64,000 nucleotides of DNA from Typhlomys cinereus (GCA_023101885.1 JALPQD010000116.1:2373501-2437500), one strand, 5' to 3'; shown: positions 11,331 through 23,860, numbered from the stretch's first letter. Notes: a model not told the origin generated them from the letters alone. Numbers and translations: made by a program.

Positions 11331-13020
11331 TCGGCCCTGGAACTTAAAAGAAATTTTACCAGGGATGAAATTAAAATGTCTAAAAAATATCTTTAAAAAT
11401 GCTCCACTTCTTTAGCCATCAGGGAAATGCAAATCAAAACTTCCCTGAGATATCATCTCACCCCAGTCAGTATGGCAAAACTCCACAATACAAACAATAA
11501 GAAATGCTGGAGAGGATGTGGAGAGAGGGGAACTCTGCTACATTGCTGGTGGGAATGCAAGCTCATACAGCCACTCTGGTGAGCTGTCTGGAGATTCTTA
11601 AAGAAATTAAAGCTTGAAATGCCATATGACCCTGCTATTCCACTTTTGGGAATAACCCCCCATACAGCAGACGTTCAACTCGATAGCACAAGCACGACTA
11701 TGTTCACAGCAGCACTGTTTACAATAGCAAAGTCATGGAATCAACCCAAATGTCCAAACAGTTGACGAGTGGATAAGGAAACTGTGGTACATCTATACAA
11801 TGGAGTACTACTCAGCCATCAAAAATGATGAATTACTGGAATTTGCCGGGAAATGGATGTCATTAGAAACAATTATATTAAGTGAAGTATCCCAGACCCA
11901 GAAAATTAAGCGCCGTATGTACTCCCTAATAGGTGGCGCCTAGTACCAAACCCACTCAGCCCACTTTGAGACACTCATAGGTAAATCTATGTATTACCTA
12001 CAGTAATTGCAAGGATTATGAACAGGAGGAATGGGGTTGGAGGGCCACACCAGAAACAAGGAGAGACGTGACCATGTTACAGTAGAGAAAATAGGCCTCC
12101 ATCAAGGACTGCAAGTAAGTAATGTGACACCTGGTTAAGTTCACAGACATTCGTTCCTGATTATTTACAACTAAGGGGGTATGATCTCACCAGAAGGGGA
12201 GAGCATATAGTCTGTCAGATAAAAAGTAACCATTTTGCAAATGGGTGATTGACCCCTCCCTCACTGAGGTTTCCTAATTTTATTACATCTACCCTTGAAT
12301 GTGCTCTTATAATAAGACTCCAGTTTAACAGCTTTTTGTCTCTGGCCAGGGGGTAACATACAATGCCCACCAGGATGGAGTGAAGGGCATTGCAAGAGCA
12401 GCAAAACTGCAAAAGAAAATCAACAAACCACAATCTAGAACTTCAGAGACTCTATATCAACCACCTAGAACTAGGCCAGCTTAATCTCTCCCCATCCTGA
12501 AGCTCAGGGAAATTTGCGGAAGAGGGGGCGGTAAGAATGTAAGAGCAAAAGGATGGGAGGAGCAATGATTTGCAAGATACTCCACACAAGTTAGGGCCGA
12601 AGCAATCATATTTGGATTTTGCATGCCTTGCCCAATGTCCAACACACTATTGACCTCAGAAAGTCTGGCATCTGCTAAAGGCACCGAGATCCTTGGAGGC
12701 AAGAGATTGGCAGCCACAGTAGTGTTCCTATGCTTAAGGGGAACATGGGAAAGGTTCAGGGAAAGGCCACTGGGTCCTTGTACGTCATCGGAGAAGAGGA
12801 TCCAGAGGAGAGTCACGCATGCACATTAAAGGACTCTCTGGGAATTGGGGCGGGAGGCACTGGGGGATGGGGAGGGAGGGGTCAGGGGAGGGGGAGCAGA
12901 GGGTTTGGGGGGAGGAGGAGGGAGGGACGGAACCGGTGTACCTATTAAGTTTGTATGAGTGGAAATAATAATAAAAAATGTTTAAAAAAAAGTTTGTATG
13001 AGAGGAAATAAAAAAAAATG
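11331..13020 (+). mobile_element. Young L1 (copy 3), 5'-truncated, with duplicated terminus
   Basis: Begins late in ORF2 at 'cggccctggaacttaaaag' directly after the A-tail of copy 2. The ORF2 stop is at 11941-11943 and the 3' UTR follows. This copy retains the 'cactcataggtaaatctatg' block missing in copies 2 and 4. The terminus occurs twice, at about 12950-12990 and 12991-13020, each starting 'gtttgtatgag' and ending in an A-run. ORF2 is too short and frameshifted to code for anything. Confidence 0.9.
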
Positions 13021-13027
13021 AAAAAAT

Positions 13028-14229
13028 AACTCTCCCTATCAATAATACCCCAGGACAGATGGATTCAGTGCAGAATTCTATCAGATATTTAAAGAACAAA
13101 CACCAATACTCCTCAAAATATTTCACAAAATAGAAAAGGAAGGAACACTTCAAAATGTTTTCTATGAAGGCAACATTACACTGATCCCAAAATCAAATAA
13201 ATACATAACAAAAAAGAAAACTATAAGCCAATCTCTTTGAAAAATACAGATGCAAAGGTGCTCAACAAAATTCTAGCAAACTGATTAAAAAATATGTCAA
13301 AAAGATCATCTAGAAACGTAAGGTCGGTTCAATATATGTAAGTCTATAAATATAATTCACCATATAAAGAAATGCAGAGACAAAAGTCACATGATTCTCT
13401 AGATGGATGCAGAAAAAACTTTTGACAAAATCCAATGCCCCTTTAGGATAAAGATCAAGAATGAACATCTATCAACATAATAAAGGCCATCTACAACAAG
13501 CCTGTGACAAAAATTACATTAAATGGTGAAAAATTTGGTGGTGGTTGTCTATTTCACTCACTTCAGGTACTCACATTGGGTACTACACAAGATTGTCCAC
13601 TCTCACTACTGCTATTCAAAATTGTACTTGAAGTCTTAGCTATAACCATAAGAAAAGAGAAGGCATTAAAAGTGATACCATTTGGAAAAGAAGAAATCAA
13701 GTTATTCTTACTTTCAGATGACATGATCTTGTATCTCAAGGACCTTAAAGATTTTTATCAGAAAACTCCTGAAACTAATAAATATCAAGGAGAGTGGCAA
13801 GATACAAAATTAATGTTTCAAAAACAAAGACCTGAGAGAAACAATCCCATTTACCATTGCTCTAAAAAAATGAAATACCTTGGAATAAACCTAAACAATG
13901 ATCTGAAAGATCTGTACAATGAAAACTTTAAAATTCTAAAAAAAGAGATTATGGAAGACACCAGAAAATGGCAATACCTCCTATGCTCCTGATCTGCAGA
14001 AGTAACATTGCTTAAATGACCATTCTACTAAAAAGAAATATATAGATTCAATAAGATATCAATCCAACTCAATTCTTCACAGAGATTAGTAAAACAATCT
14101 CAAATTTTATATGGAAACACAGAAGACCCAGGATAGCAAAAATAATCCCGAGTAACAAAGACACACAAGTTATCACCATACCAGACCTTCTCTATGCTAT
14201 AAATTCATAGTAATAGAAACAGCATGGTA
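13028..14229 (+). mobile_element. Old L1, ORF2 part (left of nested insert)
   Basis: Diverged ORF2 in sense: a 'ccaggacagatggattc' reverse-transcriptase block, a degenerate 'LSDDMILYL' box near 13715-13740 (serine replaces alanine or phenylalanine in the FADD box), and the '[20 protein letters not shown]' block. Frames are broken throughout. It continues at 20138 after the young L1 insert. Its own 5' part is missing. Confidence 0.85.
14215..14229 (+). repeat. Left target-site duplication of 5.9-kb L1
   Basis: 'agaaacagcatggta', identical to 20123-20137. The 15-base length is typical of L1 target-primed reverse transcription. The site lies in ORF2 of the older L1. Confidence 0.9.
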
Positions 14230-14231
14230 TA

Positions 14232-15246
14232 ATGTTAGACTCCAACCAGAACAAACCCATGGAAAATGGCCAAGAAAGCCTGACCCAGGATAACAACCTT
14301 CAAAATATGATCATTACCATGTTCAATACTATGAAAGAGGAAATCCGGGAGGAATTAAATAATCGAATCAATTGCTTTGAGGAGGAACACAACAGACACT
14401 TGGAGGAGTTGAGAAAAACAGTGCAAGAAACAAAAACTGGCATAGAGCAGTTAAAGCAGACTCAAGCAGAGTTTAAAACTGAGCTAAAAGACAAGTTATC
14501 TTCAACCCAGAACTCCACAGAGAGTCTTATCAGCAGAACTAACGAAGCAGAAAACAGAATTTCAGATCTTGAAGATAAAGTGGGAGTATTAACCAGCTCA
14601 ATGGAAGAGGTTGTTAAAGCCAAAAAGATACTTGAGAGAAATATCCAGGTGATATGGGACCCTGAAGAAGCCCAACATGCGTATTCATGGAATACCAGAG
14701 CAAGAATCTCAAAATACCACCCCTGAGGAAATTTTTCAAACGACTATCAAGGAAAACTTTCCTCATATAAAAAAAGAGAGGCCCATCCATATACAAGAGG
14801 CATTCCGCACCCCAAACAGATATGACCAAAATGGAAGCTCGCCACGGCAAATAATAGTTAAAACACTCCACATTCAAGATAAAGAACTGGTGCTGAGAGC
14901 TTCAAGGGAGAAAAAACAAGTCACTTTTAAAGGTAAACCTATTAAAATAACAAATGACTTCTCAATGGAAACACTAAAAGCAAGAAGAGCTTGGAGACAC
15001 ATACTTCAAGTATTGAATGAGCAAAAATGTCAACCTAGGCTGATTTACCCTGCAAAACTATCAGTCATGATCGAGGGAGAAAGAAAAATTTTCCAGCACA
15101 AAGACAACTTGAAGGGATACATGTCCACCAAACCAGGCCTTCAAAAAATGCTAGAAATGATACTCAAGCGTGAAGAAAAAACAGGCATATCCAGGAGAAC
15201 AGAAGGCAAGTATACCACCATTAAAAGCGAAGCAATATACTTATAA
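14232..15246 (+). pseudogene. L1 ORF1 (RNA-binding chaperone), frameshifted
   Basis: ORF1p coats L1 RNA as a trimer and acts as a nucleic-acid chaperone in the L1 ribonucleoprotein. Seen here: an N-terminal coiled coil rich in E/K/Q heptads (residues about 25-130, 'NEAENRISDLEDKVG'); an RRM-like start 'MRIHGIPEQES'; and a C-terminal domain with 'LKARRAWRHILQVLNEQKC' and 'GERKIFQHKDNLKGYM'. Total length of about 338 codons fits the family. One frameshift just before 14677 separates the coiled coil from the RRM. The stop is TAA at 15244-15246. Confidence 0.92.
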
Positions 15247-15265
15247 AAACTACTAAACATAATAA

Positions 15266-18200
15266 ATGTGTGGAATCAAAAATAGTTTCACCATTATAAC
15301 ACTAAATGTTAATGGAATTAACTCACCAATCGAGAGATGCAGATTACAAACTTGGATTAAAAATCACAATCCATCAATCTGCTGCCTGCAGAAAACCCAT
15401 CTCACCACAAAAGATAGTCCTGCCCTAAAAATAAAAGGCTGGTCAACAATTCTACAAGCTAATGGAAGCAGAAAACAGGCAGGGGTAGCCATTATGCTAT
15501 CAGACAAAGTGGACTTCAAACCAAAGAAAATTATAAGAGACACGGATGGATACTACATTTTAGTCACAGGTACAATTCACCAGGAAGACTTCACAATACT
15601 GAACATATATGCACCCAATACGGGCCCCTCCACATTCATTAAGAAAACCCTACAGCGTCTAAAGCAAGAAATCAACCCCCAAACGATAATTCTTGGGGAC
15701 TTCAACACCGCCCTCTCAACATGGGATAGATCAACAGGTCAAAAGCTTAACAGAGACACTTTGGACCTTAATCAAACCCTGAAAGAAATGGACCTTATAG
15801 ATCTCTATCGAACTTTTCACCCACGCACTAAAGAATACACATTTTTCTCAGCAGCACACGGAACTTTCTCCAAAATAGATCACTTACTGGGCCACAAAAC
15901 GAATCTACACATATACAAAAAAGTTGAAATTCTAACCTGTGCCCTGTCAGACCACCATGGCCTAAAGCTGGACATCCACAACACATCAAACAAGAGAAAA
16001 TACACTAACTCCTGGAAACTTAACAATATGATGCTGAATGAGAACTGGATTCAGGAAGAAATTGAAAAGGAAATTCAAGATTTCCTGAAAGTGAATGATA
16101 ACGAAAATACAACTTACCAAAATCTCTGGGATACAATGAAAGCTGTTCTAAGAGGTAAGTTCATAGCTCTTAATGTCTACATCAAAAAAAAAAAAATGGA
16201 AACATCAGAAATAAACAACAATGCAGCTTAAAGCTTTAGAGAAACTAGAGCAATCTGATCCCAAAAGTAGTAGAAGAGAGGAGATTAGCAAAATAAGGGG
16301 AGAAATATCTGAAATTGAGATTAAGAAAACAATGGAAAAAATCAACCAGTCAAAAAGCTGGTTCTTTGAAAAAATCAATAAGATTGATACACCCCTAGCT
16401 AAATTAACCAAAAGCAAGAGAGAGAAAACCCAAATTAACAAAATTAGAAATGAACATGGAGTTATCACTACTGATACCCAAGAAATCCCAGAGAATTATA
16501 ACATCATATTTCAAAAACTTATACTCTGTGAAGTTTGACAACACAAAAGAGATGGATGAATTTCTAAGTAAACACAACTTACGTAAATTGAATCAGGAAG
16601 TTGTGAATTATTTAAATAGTCCTATAACATATAAGGAAATTGAAGAAGTAATCTCAAATCTTCCCACCAAAAAATGTCCTGGACCAGATGGATTCAGCAC
16701 AGAGTTCTACCAGACATTTAAGGAGTTAATAACACAAATACTCCTTAAACTGTTCCATCAAATAGCAAAGGAAGGAACACTACCAAATTCCTTCTATGAA
16801 GCTAATATCGTCTTAATCCCAAAACCTAATAAAGATTCACTTAAAAAAGAAAATGATAGGCCGATCTCTCTGATGAACACAGACGCAAAGATTCTCAACA
16901 AAGTTTTAGCAAATCGGTTTCAAAAACAAATTAAAAAGATCATTCACAGGAACCAAGTAGGCTTCATCCCCGGCACACAAGGTTGGTTCAACATACGCAA
17001 ATCAATAAATGTAATTCATCATGTAAACCAGTCCAAAGTCCAAGACTACATGATACTCTCGATAGATGCAGAAAAAGCTTTTGACAAGATCCAACAGCCT
17101 TTTATGATCAAAACGGTAGAGACAGTAGGAATGGAAGGAACCTTTATCAATATAATAAAAGCTGTATACATCAAGCCCACAGCAAGGATTATGCTCAATG
17201 GGGAACAATTGGAAGCATTCCCACTTCGATCAGGAACTAGACAAGGCTGTCCACTCTCACCACTTCTATTCAATATTGTACTTGAAGTCTTAGCTGAAGC
17301 CATAAGACAAGAAAGGGGCATGAGAGGGATTCAAATCAGCAAGGAAGAAGTCAAGCTATCCCTATTTGCGGATGACATGATCTTATACCTGAGGGATCAC
17401 AAAAACTCCACCAGGAAGCTCCTGGAACTAATTGAGAAGTTCAGCAGGGTGGCAGGATACAAAATAAATGTGCAAAAATCAGAGGCCTTCCTATAGGCCC
17501 ACAATGAAAGAAATGAAAAAGCCCTGAGAGAAACAATCCCATTTACTATAGCCCCTAAAAAATGAAATACCTTGGTATAAACCTAACCAAGGAGGTAAAA
17601 GACCTTTACAATGAAAACTTTAAAACCCTAAAGAAAGAAATAGCAGAAGACACCAGAAGGTGGAAAGACCTCCCTTGTTCCTGGATTGGCAAAATCAACA
17701 TCGTAAAAATGACCATCCTACCAAAGGCAATATACAAATTCAATGCTATACCAATTAAAATCCCAAAGCAATTCTTCAAAGAAGTTGACCAAACAATCTC
17801 AAAGTTCATATGGAGGCACAAAAGACCCAGGATAGCAAAGACAATCCTGAGTAACAAAAACACTGCTGGAGGTATTACCATACCAAACCTAAGTCTATAC
17901 TACAAATCCATAGTTATAAAAACAGCCTGTTACTGGCTCTAAAATAGACACACAGATCAATGGATAAGGATTGAAGACCCAGATATAAGCCCACAAAGTT
18001 ACAGCCATTTGATCTTTGACAAAGGGGCCCAAAGAATCCAATGGACAAAGAACAGCATCTTCAACAAATGGTGCTGGCAAAACTGGATCTCCACATGCAG
18101 AAGATTAAAGCTGGACCCGTACTTGTCACCATGTACAAGACTTAATTTCAAATGGATCAAGGACCTTGATATCAGGCCAGAGACTGTAAAAACCATAGTT

Positions 18201-19091
18201 GAAAGAATAGGGAACTCCCTTGAGCTGATTGGGCTAGGCCAACATTTCCTCAACAGACATCCAATGGCACAGTCACTGCTACCAACTCTCAACAGTTGGG
18301 ATCTTGTGAAATTAAAGAGCTTCTGTTCAGATAAAGAGATTGTAACATGAGCTGAAAGGCAACCCACAGAATGGGAGAAAATCTTCACTAACCGCACATC
18401 TGATAGAGGTCTGCTGTCCAGAGTGCACAAAGAACTTAGAAAACTAAACATCAAGGAAACCAATGGCCCAATTGAAAAATGGGCCCTGGAACTTAAAAGA
18501 AACTTTACCAGGGATGAAATTAAAATGTCTAACAGATATTTTAAAAAATGCTCCACTTCCTTAGCCATCAGGGAAATGCAAATCAAAACTTCCCTGAGAT
18601 ATCATCTCACCCAGGTCAGGATGGCAAAAATCCACAATACAAACAACAACAAATGCTGGAGAGGATGTGGAGAGAGGGGAACTCTCCTACATTGCTGGTG
18701 GGAATGCAGGCTCATACAGCCACTCTGGCGAGCCGTCTGGAGATTCTTAAAGAAATTAAAGATTGAAATGCCATATGACCCTGCTATTCCACTTTTGGGA
18801 ATAACCCCCCATACAGCAGAGGTTCACCTCGATAGCACAAGCACGACCATGTTCATAGCAGCACTGTTTACAATAGCAAAGTCATGGAATCAACCCAAAT
18901 GTCCAACAGTTGACGAGTGGATAAGGAAACTGTGGTACATCTATACAATGGAGTACTACTCAGCCATCAAAAATGATGAATTACTGGAATTTGCCGGGAA
19001 ATGGATGTCATTAGAAACAATTATATTAAGTGAAGTATCCCAGACCCAGAAAATTAAGCGCCGTATGTACTCCATAATAGGTGGCTCCTAG
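15266..19091 (+). pseudogene. L1 ORF2 (endonuclease + reverse transcriptase), multiply broken
   Basis: ORF2p nicks target DNA and copies L1 RNA into it. The endonuclease (residues 1-235) keeps N14, D145, N147, D205, D229 and H230 at the positions known for L1, but catalytic E43 reads K (AAA at 15392-15394). The reverse transcriptase has the FADD box at 17365-17376. The C-terminal CX3CX7HX4C motif lies near 18655-18710. Breaks: frameshift in a 13-A run at 16184-16196; frameshift near 16490; early TAG at 17494-17496 plus one A lost near 17560; TAA at 17940-17942; TGA at 18348-18350 (CGA to TGA). Normal stop TAG at 19089-19091. Confidence 0.93.
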
Positions 19092-20122
19092 TACCAAACC
19101 CACCCAGCCCACCTCGAGACAGTAATTGCAAGGATTATGAACAGGAAGGATGGGGTAGGAGGGCCACACCAGAAACAAGGAGAGAGGGGACTATGTTACA
19201 GCAGAGAAAATAGGCCTCCATCAAGGACTCAAATAAGTAATGAGACATCTGATTAAGTTCACAGACTTTTGTTCCTGATCATTTACTACTGAGGGGGTGT
19301 GATCTCACCAGAAGGGGAGGGCATATAGTCTGGCAGATAAAAAGTAACCATTTTGCAAATGGGTGATAGATCCCTCCCTCACTGTGGTTTCCCACTTTTA
19401 TTACATCTACCTTTGAATGTGCTTTTATCACAAGACTCTAGTTTAACAGCTTTTTGTCTCTGGCCAGGGGGTGACATACAGTGCCCATCACGATGGAGTG
19501 AAGGGCATTGCAGGAGCAGCAAAACTGCAAAAGAAAATCAACAAACCACAATCTAGAACTTCAGAGACTCTATATCAACCACCTAGAACTAGGCCAGTTT
19601 AATCTCTCCCCATCCTGAAGCTCAGGGACATTTGCGGAAGAGGGGGCGGTAAGAGTGTAAGAGCAAAAGGATGGGAGGAGCAATGATATATAAGATACTC
19701 CATACAAGTTAGGGCTGAAGCAATGATAATTGGACTTTACATGCCCTGTGCATTGTCAAACACACTATTGACCTCACAAAGTCTAGCATCTGCTAAAGGC
19801 ACCAAGATCCTTGGAGGCAAGGGATTGGCAGCCACAGCAGTGTTCCTATACCTAAGGGGAACACGGGAAAGGGTTCAGGGAAATGCCACTGGGTCCTTGT
19901 ACGTCATCGGAGAGGAGGACCCAGAGGAGAGTTAGGCATGCACAAGAAAGGACTCTCTGGGTATTGGGGTGGGAGGCACTTGGGGATGGAGACGGAGGGA
20001 GGTGGGGAGGGGGAGCAGGGGGTACGGGGGGAGGAGGAGGGAGGGAGGGAACTGGTGTACCTATTAATTTTGTATGAGCTGAAATAATAATAAAAATGTA
20101 TTAATAATAATAATAATAAAAA
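19092..20122 (+). other. L1 3' UTR with G-rich polypurine tract (copy 4)
   Basis: Non-coding tail of copy 4. It includes 'gaagctcagggacatttgc' followed by 'gaagagggggcggtaag', the motif reminiscent of muroid L1 3' UTRs. From about 19960 to 20055 many runs of 3 to 6 G (gggg, ggggggagg) have G-quadruplex potential, a known feature of mammalian L1 3' UTRs. It ends with 'gtatgagctgaaataataat' and a (TAA)n-type tail. Confidence 0.85.
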
Positions 20123-20137
20123 AGAAACAGCATGGTA
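20123..20137 (+). repeat. Right target-site duplication of 5.9-kb L1
   Basis: 'agaaacagcatggta', identical to 14215-14229. Older L1 sequence resumes immediately after it. Confidence 0.9.
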
Positions 20138-22245
20138 CTAGCTCCAAAAAAGGGATTATAGACCAAAGGATTCAAACTGAAGACCCAAACATAAGTGCAC
20201 TCACCTACAGTCAACTGATCTTTGACATAGGTACAAAAAAAACCCATTGGAAAAAAGACAGCATTTTCAACAAAAGGTGCTGGCAAAATTGAATATCTAC
20301 ATGCAGAAAAATGAAACTGGACCTTATTTGTCTCCCTGAATGAAAATCAACTCCAAATGCATCAAAAGATCTTAATGTTGGACCAGACGCTGTAAAACTC
20401 TTAGGAGAAAAAATAGTGAATATCTTTGAATTGATTGGCCTTGGCTAGCATTTCCACAGTAGGACTCCAAAGGCACAGAGAATAAGTCCAACAATAAATA
20501 AGTGGGACTAAATGAAATTTGAAAGCTTTTTCTCAACAAAAGAGACTTTCAATCAAGGCAACTTACAGAATGGTAGAGTATCTTCACTAAGCACACATCT
20601 GACAGAGGACTAATACCCAAGTACACAAAGAACTTCAAAAATTAAATACCGTGGAAGTAAATGATCCTATTAAAAATCAGCTATCGAACTGAAAAGAATT
20701 TTCTCACAAGATGAAATTCAAATGTCTGACAAACATCTTAAAAAATAATGTATCCCCCCTAGTTATTAGGGAAATGCAAATTCAAACCACCCTGAGATAT
20801 CATCTCACTCCAGTCAGAATGGCTAAGATCCGAAACATAAACAGAACCAAATTCTGCATGGATGTGGGGAGAAGAGGGCCTTCATACATTGCTGGTGGGA
20901 ATTTAAACTCATACAATTCCTTTGGAGATCAATTTGAGATTACATAAAAGTGTTAAAAATTAAAATTCCATACAACCCAGTTATACAACTCTTGGGAATA
21001 TTCCCAAAGAACATTGCATCCTACAACAGAACCATGTGTATAACAGCACATAGCAGCTCTTTTCACAGCAGGAAAGAAATGGAACCAACTAGATGTCTAA
21101 CAATTGATGAATGGTTAATGAAAATGTGGTATATATGTACAACAGAATGCTATTCAGCTGTCAGGAAAGATGAACTAATGAAATTTGCCAGTCAGTGGAT
21201 GGATCTGGAAGAAATTATACTGGTGAAATATCCCAGATGCAGAAAGACAAATACTGCATGTTCTCCCTTATAAATGTATCTTAGCATTAAACTTTCTGTT
21301 TGATAGAATCAAACAGAAACTCTTACAATACCCATAAACGCAAGAAGCAGAAGTCAGAGAGGATGGAAGACGATCCCAAGAGAGAGAGAGAGAAAAAAAA
21401 AAGAACATGGGTAAACAGTTTTTAAAAAGGCTTTTATGTAAGAAAACTCTTAAAAAGGAGGGAAGAATAGGAATCGGACACAGTGGGGTTAGTCTCTGGA
21501 TAACTAGCCACCTGCTTACTAGCTGCCTCTCCTGCCTCAATGATAGGAAACACACACCCAGTAATACAAACCAGTCTGAACAACAGTGGATGGGGAGAAA
21601 ACTGACAGATAGGATCAGATGCCTCAATGCTAACCACAAACATCAGATAGTAAATCTCCATATGAACATCTTTCTTTTTATCTTTACTTGAGAAAAGATT
21701 TCAACACCCCAAAAAGATGGAGCCTAGTGCAATGGAAGAGCGATTAATTAGACAACCACCACCAATGAGAGTGCAGAGTACCAGTGACCCTAAAACGCTC
21801 AGCTGGAATCAGGTCAACAAAATCTCTTCCCATCCTAAGGCTCAGGAAATCTTGTGGGTAGATCCATTGTTGGCCACGACATTCCGCTCAAGACAGGGCT
21901 GCTGCATCCAAGTACAGTGAGTGCAGTGAGACCTAGCCTCACTAGATGACTGACTATAAACACTTCCCCATATACTAGGGAGGAACTCAGGAGAAATAAT
22001 TACATGCAATGAGAACCTTAGGGGCTAGGGCCAGACAGGTGAAGGGGAGTGCCCCTATCAGTGGGTCTACCCAAAGAAGAGGTATTTAATCTGTCACGGA
22101 GGCCTGAACCCTACTAGAGCAGACATTCTGAAGAGAAACCTGCGGCCCACATAAGCAGACAGGCAAGACAGTTAGCGAGAGAGAGGGACAGATTGGTAAG
22201 GAGGGAGGAAAAGAGAAAGAAGGAGGTGAGGGAGAAAAAAATACT
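20138..22245 (+). mobile_element. Old L1, ORF2 C-terminus and 3' UTR (right of nested insert)
   Basis: Continues the element from 13028-14229. It holds diverged ORF2 C-terminal sequence including '[20 protein letters not shown]' and the degenerate end around 21260. A long 3' UTR follows with 'cccatcctaaggctcagg' near 21830 and a purine-rich end near 22200-22240. All frames are broken. Confidence 0.8.
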
Positions 22246-22694
22246 ACTTAATTTTAAGAAAGTTATACATGACTAGTATTGATATACATTGTTTTAAAAA
22301 AAGCCATTTTACATGACTAAATTCAGTCTTTAACAACTATACTCCAACAATGAAAATGGATACTGGTAGAGAAAAATCAATTTTCTGCCATATTAAACCA
22401 ATGATAATTGGTAAATGTGAGATACACACCTGAAAAAGATACACATCTTATTTTTTTGGTTGCATAAAGTGTTTTTTTATGGTTGCATAAAGTTTCTCTT
22501 GATGTTACTCTTATCCATTTTTGCAACATAAGATCACCAGTCTCCATTTAGTGTAACTTGTAGTAGAAGTTAATTTAGCTGATTCCACTTAATTGATTCA
22601 ATCCTTTGCAGTGCACTCTTTATTCTATGAAAATGAGACTGATAATCCATCTTGCTTAAAGTCTACTAATAAGTTATTCCTTTTGTGTTTTATT
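22246..22694. other. Unassigned AT-rich DNA
   Basis: No gene or repeat family recognised. Contains a T-run and a near-duplicate 'gttgcataaag' pair at about 22461 and 22483. Confidence 0.4.
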
Positions 22695-23269
22695 CGCGAC
22701 AAGGTGTCATGTGTCCCAGACTGCCTTTGAACTTTCTACTTGTAGCTGAGGATGACACTCCTGCCTCCACCTTCTGAATGCTCAGTGTCATGATTTGAAA
22801 TGTGAATTGTCCCCCACAGGCTTGTGTGTGTGTGAATCTTTAGTTGTTTGGGAAAATCATGGCACCTTTGGGAGAAGAAGCCTTGCTGGAGGAAGGCAGG
22901 GGGTGGGTCTTGTGGTTGGTTTTTCCTACCTACTTAATTTAGTTAGACTGCTTTTGAGTTTGCAGCAGCTCTTAACTTCCATGATGTCTGCAGTGACTTA
23001 GATTACCTCCAGGTTCTGCCAGCCAGCCATGCCTTTTCTACCTTAGAGGACTGTTATCCCCCTCTGAAACGGTAAATGGAACAAATCTCCCTTTTCTCTT
23101 AAGTTTCTTGACTTTAAATGGCAGAGAAGTCACTTAAAGCAGCAAAGAGTAACCAGTACATTGGGCTTATAGACATATATCACCACACACTTTACACAGT
23201 GCTAGGGATTGGGGCCAGACTTTCACGCATGCTAGATAGGCATTCTACTTCCTGAGCTGCAGCCCAGCC
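22695..23269 (-). mobile_element. B4 SINE, antisense, split by an insert
   Basis: The minus strand reads ID-like (23269-23191: a 'ggctgggctgcagctc' start, tRNA-like boxes), then B1-like (23190-23161), an insert, then the rest of the B1-like part (22788-22695). ID-like plus B1-like in this order makes a B4. The match is diverged. Confidence 0.7.
22789..23160 (+). mobile_element. DNA-transposon-like (hAT/URR1-type) insert in B4
   Basis: About 370 bases interrupt the B1-like half. The blocks 'gccttgctggaggaagg', 'gccagccatgcc' and a 3' 'aaacggtaaatggaacaaat' followed by 'cttaagtttcttgac' resemble a common rodent non-autonomous repeat that I associate with URR1 (hAT-Charlie). The family name is from memory. 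Terminal repeats and target duplication were not resolved. Confidence 0.5.
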
Positions 23270-23621
23270 AAAGCTGCTCTTTAGTATGGCCAAGTGCTTC
23301 TTTCAAGCAGGCAAAAAATTGCTAAAGATCAATTAACTGTGTTTATCTCCAATACTATTTGTATTGATTGTCATATTCATTGCAGCCTAATTACATATAA
23401 AAATACAAAATGTGAGTAGAAAACACTGACAAGTAAGCTGACTATTCTCAAGAACTCAATAAAGAAATCCCTCATAGAGAACACCAATGAAGTATGGATG
23501 TGACACTTCGAAGATTAGAGGAATAATCTTAGTTTACAGTCAGATCATTCAAAGTAGTTTTCATTTTTTGGTCCAAATAATTACAGATGGAAAACCATGT
23601 ATTGTCAATAAGTATGTGATT

Positions 23622-23860
23622 CTGGAGCTGGGAAAATGGCCCAGTAGTTCAAAGTCCTTGCCATACAAGTAAAGCAACTGAATCACGCATGAAATGCTAG
23701 TGGGCTTGGTAGTTCTCCTGTAATTTACCTTCAGAAAAGCAGAGACTGGGAATCCCTAGAGCAAGATGGCTAGCTAGATTAGTCCTAAGTGCAAGATCTG
23801 AATTTGATTAAAGACCCTGTCTCAAAACAATAAGGTGCAATAGGTAGGGTTTGAACCAGG
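23622..23860 (+). mobile_element. B4-type SINE
   Basis: Starts 'ggagctgggaaaatggccca' (tRNA-like A box region), with a central 'agcaagatggctagctagat' block, and ends near 'agaccctgtctcaaaacaat', the usual B1-like terminus. Diverged. Confidence 0.65.

Larger units (their letters stand above)
14230..20122 (+). mobile_element. Young L1 (copy 4), near full-length but lacking 5' UTR
   Basis: 5,893 bases between perfect 15-bp target-site duplications, nested in an older L1. It starts two bases before the ORF1 ATG, so the promoter region is absent. Order: ORF1 (14232-15246), 19-base spacer, ORF2 (15266-19091), 3' UTR with G-rich tract, (TAA)n tail. Both ORFs are broken, so this copy is not autonomous, but the domain layout is complete. 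It shares the 3' UTR deletion with copy 2. Confidence 0.95.

Noticed and set aside
8345..13020. Segmental duplication of the 4-7 kb L1 block
   Set aside because: Each copy has a different 5' truncation point, different 3' UTR subfamily marks and no shared flanks, so they are separate insertions.
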